NCBI GenBank assembly: GCA_900550585.1
Contig: URST01000009.1
Span: forward strand, 1 to 45,019
Source of the DNA: an uncultured Eubacteriales bacterium
GTDB taxonomy: Bacteria > Bacillota > Clostridia > Oscillospirales > Oscillospiraceae
Reading direction: 5' to 3'
Length of the DNA stretch: 45,019 nt
In this document: piece by piece, positions 40,476-45,019 of the stretch
Position numbering within the stretch: the stretch's first letter is position 1
How the letters are laid out: each line of letters starts with the position of its first letter
Program-made: the position numbers and the translations under genes
The notes under the pieces: model-generated
The model's database searches: none
What the model was told of the DNA's origin: nothing
The model's input: only the letters and a program-made list of their open reading frames with translations

Positions 40476-40527
40476 TATGTACTATCAAAAAATAGTATTG
40501 ATTTGACTATCATTTGATGGTAAAATG
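40476..40527. promoter_or_regulatory. divergent promoter/operator with repeated ACTATCA
   Basis: ACTATCA occurs at 40481-40487 and 40506-40512, 25 bp apart, and TACTAT-CAAAAA-ATAGTA is an inverted repeat. On the plus strand TTGATT and TAAAAT with 17 bp between them form the promoter of the small gene; the first repeat overlaps its upstream edge. Confidence 0.55.
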
Positions 40528-40545
40528 GAAGCGAGAGGTGAGAAA

Positions 40546-40776
40546 ATGGAGTTATATCAACAAATCCTCGCGGAAAATATCGGCGCATTGAGAATAGACC
40601 CGCAGGCGGCAAAGGAAATCGTGGAGAGTGACAGCTACAAGGCATTGGAAAAAATCCGGGCGATCCTTGCGGATGAGACGTTGTCTGACGCGGAATGCTT
40701 CCGGAAGATAGAAGCGGTCGTCTGCGTTTTTGAGGAGTTGGGCAGCGATGGCGGCGGGCGGCACGATTTTGGATAA
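40546..40776 (+). CDS. small unknown protein divergent from the XRE gene
   Basis: The protein has 76 residues from the ATG at 40546 (AGAGGTGAG ahead). It is mainly helical (KMELYQQILAENIGALRIDP, then ESDSYKALEKIRAILADETL) with a helix near the end (ECFRKIEAVVCVFEELG). Similar small helical proteins accompany clostridial XRE regulators, but I recognise no named family. An antitoxin-like or partner role is inference. Confidence 0.7.
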   Translation: MELYQQILAENIGALRIDPQAAKEIVESDSYKALEKIRAILADETLSDAECFRKIEAVVCVFEELGSDGGGRHDFG

Positions 40777-40804
40777 AAAAAGACACGCGGGAGCGTGTCT
40801 TTTT
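40777..40804. terminator. terminator between the small gene and the AAA gene
   Basis: AAAAAGACACGC pairs with its complement across GGGA, with A and T runs on the two sides. It serves both convergent genes. Confidence 0.88.
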
Positions 40805-40820
40805 CCGTTATGCCTGTATT

Positions 40821-41888
40821 TTACTCATCAAGCTTGCCGCGGGCGTGGAGCACGTCGTCGGCGGTGAGGGTCATCAGGTCGTCGCGGGTCACCGTCTCCA
40901 GCTTGGCGAGACGGTTGTTTTGGGCCACCAGAATATGCTCGAAGATGTTCCGGACGCCCCGGGCATTGCCGAAGCCGTCGCCGTCGGCGCTCTCCTCGGC
41001 GATGTAGTCCCGCACCAGCGGCTCCGCCTCCGGCGACAGGATGTAGCCCTTGCCGCAGCGCATCTTGAAAATGGCCATCAGCTCATCCAGCGAGTAGTCC
41101 TCGAACAGCAAAAAGCGGTTGAAGCGGGACTCAAGGCCGGGATTGGAGTGGATGAACCTGTCCATCAGGTCGGTGTAGCCCGCCACGATGACCACCAGAT
41201 CGTCCCGGTGATCCTCCATGGCCTTCAGCAGGGTGTCGATGGCCTCCTGCCCGAAGTCGTTTTCGCTGCGGCCGTTGAGGGCGTAGGCCTCGTCCACGAA
41301 CAGCACGCCGCCCATGGCTTTTTCAATGACCTTCTGGGTCTTGAGAGCCGTCTGGCCCACATAGCCGGCCACCAGACCGCTGCGGTCCACCTCCACCAGC
41401 TGGCCCTTGGACAGGATGCCGAGACTGCGGTAGATGCGGGCCATCATCCGGGCCATCATGGTCTTGCCGGTGCCGGGGTTGCCGGTGAACACCATGTGCA
41501 GGGACATGTCGGTGGTGGGCAGGTCGTGCTGCTCGCGCAGCTTGTAGACCTGCACCATGTTGATGAGGTTGTGGACTTCCTCCTTCACCACGCCCAGACC
41601 GATGTAGCTGTCCAGCTCCGCCAGCAGATCCTCCATCTTCTCCGGAGGCGGCAGCTCCTCCTCGGCGGGCTTTTCATCGCCGGGCTTGGCGGTGGCGGTG
41701 GGGGGCGCTTTCTTCTCCGGCTGGCTGCCGGCGGGGGCGGCAGGCGCGGCGGGGGACTTGGGGGCGTCGCCGGTGACGTTTTCGAAGGGCGTGCCCCAGA
41801 AGTCGCTGTTCATGCGCTTCATGCTGTTTTCCGTCATGGAGCGGATCACGTCCAGCTGCTGGAGAATGATCTTGTCTTTCTTGTCCAT
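40821..41888 (-). CDS. CbxX/SpoVK-type AAA ATPase
   Basis: The protein has 355 residues. A Pro/Ala-rich linker occupies residues 30-80. The single AAA domain has a long lead (LDSYIGLGVVKEEVHNLINM), Walker A VFTGNPGTGKTMMARMMARI, Walker B GVLFVDEAYALNGR, and DLVVIVAGYTDLMDRFIHSN with ESRFNRFLLF. This is the CbxX/CfqX family, which includes rubisco activase CbbX and the sporulation protein SpoVK. No rubisco is near. The substrate is unknown; SpoVK-like action on a sporulation or wall complex is only a guess from the organism type. Confidence 0.88.
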   Translation of the reverse strand: MDKKDKIILQQLDVIRSMTENSMKRMNSDFWGTPFENVTGDAPKSPAAPAAPAGSQPEKKAPPTATAKPGDEKPAEEELPPPEKMEDLLAELDSYIGLGVVKEEVHNLINMVQVYKLREQHDLPTTDMSLHMVFTGNPGTGKTMMARMMARIYRSLGILSKGQLVEVDRSGLVAGYVGQTALKTQKVIEKAMGGVLFVDEAYALNGRSENDFGQEAIDTLLKAMEDHRDDLVVIVAGYTDLMDRFIHSNPGLESRFNRFLLFEDYSLDELMAIFKMRCGKGYILSPEAEPLVRDYIAEESADGDGFGNARGVRNIFEHILVAQNNRLAKLETVTRDDLMTLTADDVLHARGKLDE

Positions 41889-41900
41889 AGGTAGACCTCC

Positions 41901-42413
41901 TCAATGAGATAGGTGGATATTGCGCATGGCGCGGAACAGCAGACCGGCCACAAAGCCGGTGAGTGTGCCGGTGACCAGGGAAACGGCCAGCAGGAACGGC
42001 AGGTAGCCCAGCACCATGGTATTGCCCAGGGTGATGCAGGCGGCGGCCATCTGGCCGATGTTGTGGGCGGCGGCGCCGCCGATGGATACGCCGTAGACGG
42101 AGAGACCCCGGCAGCGGCGCAGGACGATCATCACCAGCATGGCGGTGATGCCGCCCAGCAGACTGAACAGCAGAGCCGACAGGTTGCCGGCGAACAGGCC
42201 GCCCAGCAGGCACCGGGCCGTCAGGATGGTGAGGGCGGGCACGGCGCCCAGCTCATACAGGGCGAACACGGTGACGATGTTGGCAAGGCCAAGCTTCACA
42301 CCGGGCAGGGGCACCACCAGCGTCACGGGAAACAGGTTCTCCAGTGTGCTCAGGCCCAGCGCCAGCGCCGTCAGCACGGCGCACAGGGCGATGGAGCGTG
42401 CGTTCAATTTCAT
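41901..42413 (-). CDS. Gx transporter/HepI-like membrane protein
   Basis: The protein has 170 residues, the ATG at 42413 following AGGAGG. It has five or six hydrophobic segments. MKLNARSIALCAVLTALALG and LPGVKLGLANIVTVFALYEL are hallmarks of the family named after heptaprenyl diphosphate synthase component I, which is now grouped with ECF-type S components. AAHNIGQMAAA follows. Together with the NusG-II-domain and ApbE-like genes upstream it forms a conserved trio in clostridia, often near Rnf or quinone-related genes, suggesting a redox-cofactor role; this is context only. Confidence 0.85.
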   Translation of the reverse strand: MKLNARSIALCAVLTALALGLSTLENLFPVTLVVPLPGVKLGLANIVTVFALYELGAVPALTILTARCLLGGLFAGNLSALLFSLLGGITAMLVMIVLRRCRGLSVYGVSIGGAAAHNIGQMAAACITLGNTMVLGYLPFLLAVSLVTGTLTGFVAGLLFRAMRNIHLSH

Positions 42414-42423
42414 GGCGCACCTC

Positions 42424-42858
42424 CTAACCCAGCACCGCGTCCACGTCGGACGCGGCACCCACCAGCGAGACGACCACCTGCGCCGGCAGGCACACGATGG
42501 ACTGTCCCGCCCGGGAGATGGCGCCGGTGTGGACGCAGTCCTGTCCCGGACAGTCGGAGTCGGAGACGCGGACGCTCCATTCCGGGCTGAAGGGCAGGTC
42601 GCTGTACGACGGGGAGAGGGTCAGCGTATAGCCGCCGCGGCCCTCGATGCGGATGGGCCCGTCCGGCAGCTGTGTCACCGGTGTGCGGGACTGCTCCTGC
42701 CCGCCTACGGTGACGACCAGCGTCAGCTGGTCGCCGCTCCCGGTCTTGGGCAGGTAGAACCACAGCGCGGAGACGACGGCCAGCAGCAGCACCGCCGCCG
42801 CCACCAGCGCGTCCCGGCGGTTGAATTTCAGCTCAGGCGGCGATGGGTTGGAAGTCAT
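42424..42858 (-). CDS. NusG-II-domain protein, membrane anchored
   Basis: The protein has 144 residues. One membrane helix near the start (about residues 17-35) is followed by an external small beta domain with the cysteines in DCPGQDCVHTGAISR and IVCLPAQVVV. This C-x4-C-x-H-G plus IVCLP pattern marks the NusG domain II-like family of exported proteins. It overlaps the end of the ApbE gene by 26 bp, with a GGAGG inside that gene. The function is unknown; the family accompanies ApbE-like genes. Confidence 0.85.
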   Translation of the reverse strand: MTSNPSPPELKFNRRDALVAAAVLLLAVVSALWFYLPKTGSGDQLTLVVTVGGQEQSRTPVTQLPDGPIRIEGRGGYTLTLSPSYSDLPFSPEWSVRVSDSDCPGQDCVHTGAISRAGQSIVCLPAQVVVSLVGAASDVDAVLG

Positions 42859-43840
42859 AGGCGCAGTCCTCCGGGGCGGTGATGGCGTCCGACAGGCCGG
42901 GGGTGTACAGCAGACGGCCGTCGGCGGTGATGAGGATCAGATCGAAGCCGCCGTGGGCGCGCCAGAAGGACACGGCCTCCTGCTCACCCATGACGTAGAG
43001 CGCGGTGGAATAGGCGTCCGCCGCCGTGCCGTCATCGGAGATAACGGTGACGGACAGCAGGTCGCTGTCGGCGGGGCGTCCGGTGCGGGGGTCAAGGATG
43101 TGCTGGTATACCGTGCCGTCCTCCGCCTCGAAGTAGCGCTGGTAGCCGCCGGAGGTGACGGCGAAGCAGTCGGTAAGGGCCACCATGGCGGCATAGCCGC
43201 TGGCGGCAGGGTCCTGAATGCCCACGTTCCACGGCGTGCCGTCGGGCTTACTGCCGCAGACATAGACGTTGCCGCCCAGAGACACCACGGCGGAGGAGAT
43301 GTCATAGGCGCGGAGGATGTGGGCCACCTGTCCGGAGGCGTAGCCCTTGGCAATGCCGCCCAGATCCACGGCGCAGCCCTCGTCCAGCGTCACTTCGGTG
43401 TCCATGTGGACATGGGAGCCGCCAACCAGCGGCAGCAGGGCGTCGATCTCCTCCTGGGTGGGGACGTGGGGCGCGTCGGAGGTGATGCCCCACAGGGTCA
43501 CCAGCGGGGCCACGGTCACATCAAAGGTGCCGCCTGTCTCGTCGGCGAGAGCCAGCGCGCGCAGCAGCAGCTCCCGCGTCTCCTGCTGCACCGATACGGC
43601 TTCGCCGGCGTTGAGACGGCTGATGTCGCTGGTGTCGATGGTGCGGGAGAGGGTGGCCTCCAGCCGGTTGATCTCCTGGGAGGCGGCGGTCAGCGCTTCT
43701 CCGGCGTTGTCGCCGTAGGCGGAGAGGGTCATGTAGGTGTCCATGGCGAACAGGGCAACCTCCTGCGGCTTCTGCGCCCCGCAGGCGGCAAGGGCCAGCG
43801 CCGTCAGGCAGGCCAGCAGCAGACAGACGAGACGTTTCAC
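42833..43840 (-). CDS. apbE: FAD:protein FMN transferase, ApbE lipoprotein
   Basis: The protein has 335 residues. The signal peptide ends with the lipobox LAAC (about residues 17-20), so it is anchored outside the membrane. ApbE motifs are TDTSDISRLN in the N-terminal part, VDLGGIAKGYASG (Mg/FAD binding), VSLGGNVYVCG and the C-terminal HILDPRTGRPADSDLLSVTV with AADAYSTALYVMG. The enzyme links FMN to Ser/Thr of Rnf or Nqr subunits and other flavoproteins. The overlap with recR as ATGA means that these genes are transcribed together. Confidence 0.93.
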   Translation of the reverse strand: MKRLVCLLLACLTALALAACGAQKPQEVALFAMDTYMTLSAYGDNAGEALTAASQEINRLEATLSRTIDTSDISRLNAGEAVSVQQETRELLLRALALADETGGTFDVTVAPLVTLWGITSDAPHVPTQEEIDALLPLVGGSHVHMDTEVTLDEGCAVDLGGIAKGYASGQVAHILRAYDISSAVVSLGGNVYVCGSKPDGTPWNVGIQDPAASGYAAMVALTDCFAVTSGGYQRYFEAEDGTVYQHILDPRTGRPADSDLLSVTVISDDGTAADAYSTALYVMGEQEAVSFWRAHGGFDLILITADGRLLYTPGLSDAITAPEDCAYDFQPIAA

Positions 43841-44436
43841 AGCTCCCGCCGCCCTTCCAGTGCCCGCATCAGCGTGGCGTCGTCGGCAAATTCCAGGTGG
43901 CCGCCTACGGGGATGCCGTAGGCCAGCCGCGTGACCTTCACGCCGAAGGGCTTCAGCAGCCGGGCGATGTACAGGGCCGTGGCCTCGCCCTCGGTGTCGG
44001 GGTTGGTGGCCATGATGACCTCGGTGATGCCGCCCTGGGCCACCCGGTCCAGCAGGGATCTGATATGCAGGTCGTCAGGGCCAACATGGTTCATGGGGGA
44101 CAGCACGCCGTGGAGGACGTGGTAGCGGCCGCGGTATTCCCGGCTGCGCTCGATGGCGATGACATCCCGAGGGTCGGCCACCACGCAGATGGTGGCGTCG
44201 TCCCGCCTGGGGTCGGCGCAGATGGGACACAGGCCGCCGGCGGTCAGGTTCTGGCAGGCGGGGCACAGCGTCACGCTGCGCTTGGCGTCGGTGATGGCGT
44301 CGGCGAAGGCCTGGGCCTCCTCGGCGGGCAGGCTCAGGACATGGAAGGCCAGACGCTGGGCGGACTTGTAGCCCACGCCGGGCAGCCGGGCAAACTGTTC
44401 CACCAGCTTTTCCAGTGGGGCGGGGAAGTATTCCAT
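43837..44436 (-). CDS. recR: recombination mediator RecR
   Basis: The protein has 199 residues, the standard length. The start is the ATG at 44436, with GAGAGG 9 nt before it. It has the N-terminal helix-hairpin-helix (EKLVEQFARLPGVGYKSAQR), the zinc finger (CPACQNLTAGGLCPIC), the Toprim domain (ICVVADPRDVIAIERS, then YHVLHGVLSPM) and the C-terminal ATNPDTEGEATALYIARL with RLAYGIPVGGHLEFADD. RecR works with RecF and RecO to load RecA at gaps. Confidence 0.97.
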   Translation of the reverse strand: MEYFPAPLEKLVEQFARLPGVGYKSAQRLAFHVLSLPAEEAQAFADAITDAKRSVTLCPACQNLTAGGLCPICADPRRDDATICVVADPRDVIAIERSREYRGRYHVLHGVLSPMNHVGPDDLHIRSLLDRVAQGGITEVIMATNPDTEGEATALYIARLLKPFGVKVTRLAYGIPVGGHLEFADDATLMRALEGRREL

Positions 44437-44441
44437 GGCGT

Positions 44442-45019
44442 TCAACCTCTCAGTGCGGCGATGGTGGCGGGGATGTCGGCGGCCTTGTACACGGCGGAGC
44501 CGGCCACCAGCACGTTGGCGCCGGCGGCGATGCAGAGCTTGCAGGTCTGGGTGTCCACGCCGCCGTCCACCTCCAGCTCGCAGGCGGGATTCATGGCGTC
44601 GATGTAGCCCCGGATGGTCTGTACCTTGGGCATCATGTCGGCCATGAATTTCTGGCCGCCGAAGCCCGGCTCCACCGTCATGACCAGGATCAGCTCCACC
44701 TTGTCGATGAAGGGCAGCACGGCACTGGCAGGGGTCCTGGGCTTTACCACCACGCCGGCTTTCTTGCCCTTGGCGTGGATCCGGTCGATGGCGGCGAGGA
44801 TGTTCTCCTCCGTGTCCGCCTCCACATGGCAGGTGATGAGGTCGCCGCCGGCATCGCAGAACTGGTCCACATAGCGGACGGGACGGTCGATCATCAGGTG
44901 TACGTCCAGCGGCAGGGAGGTGGTGGGTCGGATGGACTTCACCACGGGGATGCCGATGGAGATATTGGGCACGAACAGGCCGTCCATCACGTCCACATGG
45001 ACGTAGTCGGCGGTGGAGA
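44442..45019 (-). CDS. rpe: ribulose-phosphate 3-epimerase (5' end outside window)
   Basis: The window cuts off the beginning (about 25-30 residues); 192 codons remain. Rpe landmarks are HVDVMDGLFVPNISIG (metal-binding His and Asp), LDVHLMIDRP, VMTVEPGFGGQKF and ELEVDGGVDTQT (second catalytic Asp) before a GANVLVAGSAVY phosphate loop. The enzyme exchanges ribulose 5-phosphate and xylulose 5-phosphate in the pentose phosphate pathway. The next gene, recR, starts 6 bp after its stop. Confidence 0.95.
   Translation of the reverse strand, partial: STADYVHVDVMDGLFVPNISIGIPVVKSIRPTTSLPLDVHLMIDRPVRYVDQFCDAGGDLITCHVEADTEENILAAIDRIHAKGKKAGVVVKPRTPASAVLPFIDKVELILVMTVEPGFGGQKFMADMMPKVQTIRGYIDAMNPACELEVDGGVDTQTCKLCIAAGANVLVAGSAVYKAADIPATIAALRG

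Overview
The window joins two different pieces of DNA. Positions 1 to about 27.4 kb are a mobile element of moderate GC. From about 27.5 kb to the end is GC-rich chromosome with core genes. The protein families and strong Shine-Dalgarno sites suggest a Gram-positive gut-type bacterium of class Clostridia. Oscillospiraceae is my best guess, from style rather than from a marker gene.

Mobile element. The right end carries an excisionase-like gene, a Tn916-type tyrosine integrase and an intact tRNA-Arg(CCT). Two truncated tRNA-Arg(CCT) genes follow, each broken just after the anticodon loop; this looks like a site used by integrating elements more than once. A single minus-strand operon of about 18 genes runs from 24.4 kb down to 4.5 kb, with many stop/start overlaps. 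Its recognisable genes form a DNA-processing set: a YqaJ-type exonuclease, a protein with the look of a single-strand annealing factor, RecD2 helicase, a CHC2/Toprim primase-like protein, NAD-dependent DNA ligase, and a PcfK/AcrIIA9-like and PcfJ-like pair. The rest are unrecognised, including two very large coupled proteins (704 and 819 aa). The operon has a strong promoter and a leader of more than 300 nt with two tandem terminator-like structures, so it is probably controlled by attenuation or antitermination. Further left are a coiled-coil protein, a ParM/ParR partition pair, a divergent HTH regulator/SLOG pair with three copies of one palindrome, and an AraC regulator ahead of a truncated ECF transporter S-component gene. 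No relaxase, type IV secretion or phage structural gene is visible; the left end lies outside the window.

Chromosome. typA, an XRE-type membrane regulator, a 0.7-kb repeat-rich intergenic region and a DUF2798 membrane gene are on the plus strand. A minus-strand group follows: GH25 lysozyme, RlmA-type methyltransferase, MATE transporter and cysteine desulfurase. From a divergent promoter pair a plus-strand group leaves: mtaB, an HD hydrolase, an ACT-domain protein, a PFL (DUF711) protein, a GNAT and a zinc-ribbon protein. A small XRE/unknown divergent pair comes next. A minus-strand group ends the window: rpe (5' end cut off), recR, apbE-like, a NusG-II-domain protein, a Gx/HepI-type transporter and a CbxX/SpoVK-type AAA ATPase. 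These are ordinary housekeeping neighbourhoods, and the unusual biology is in the element.
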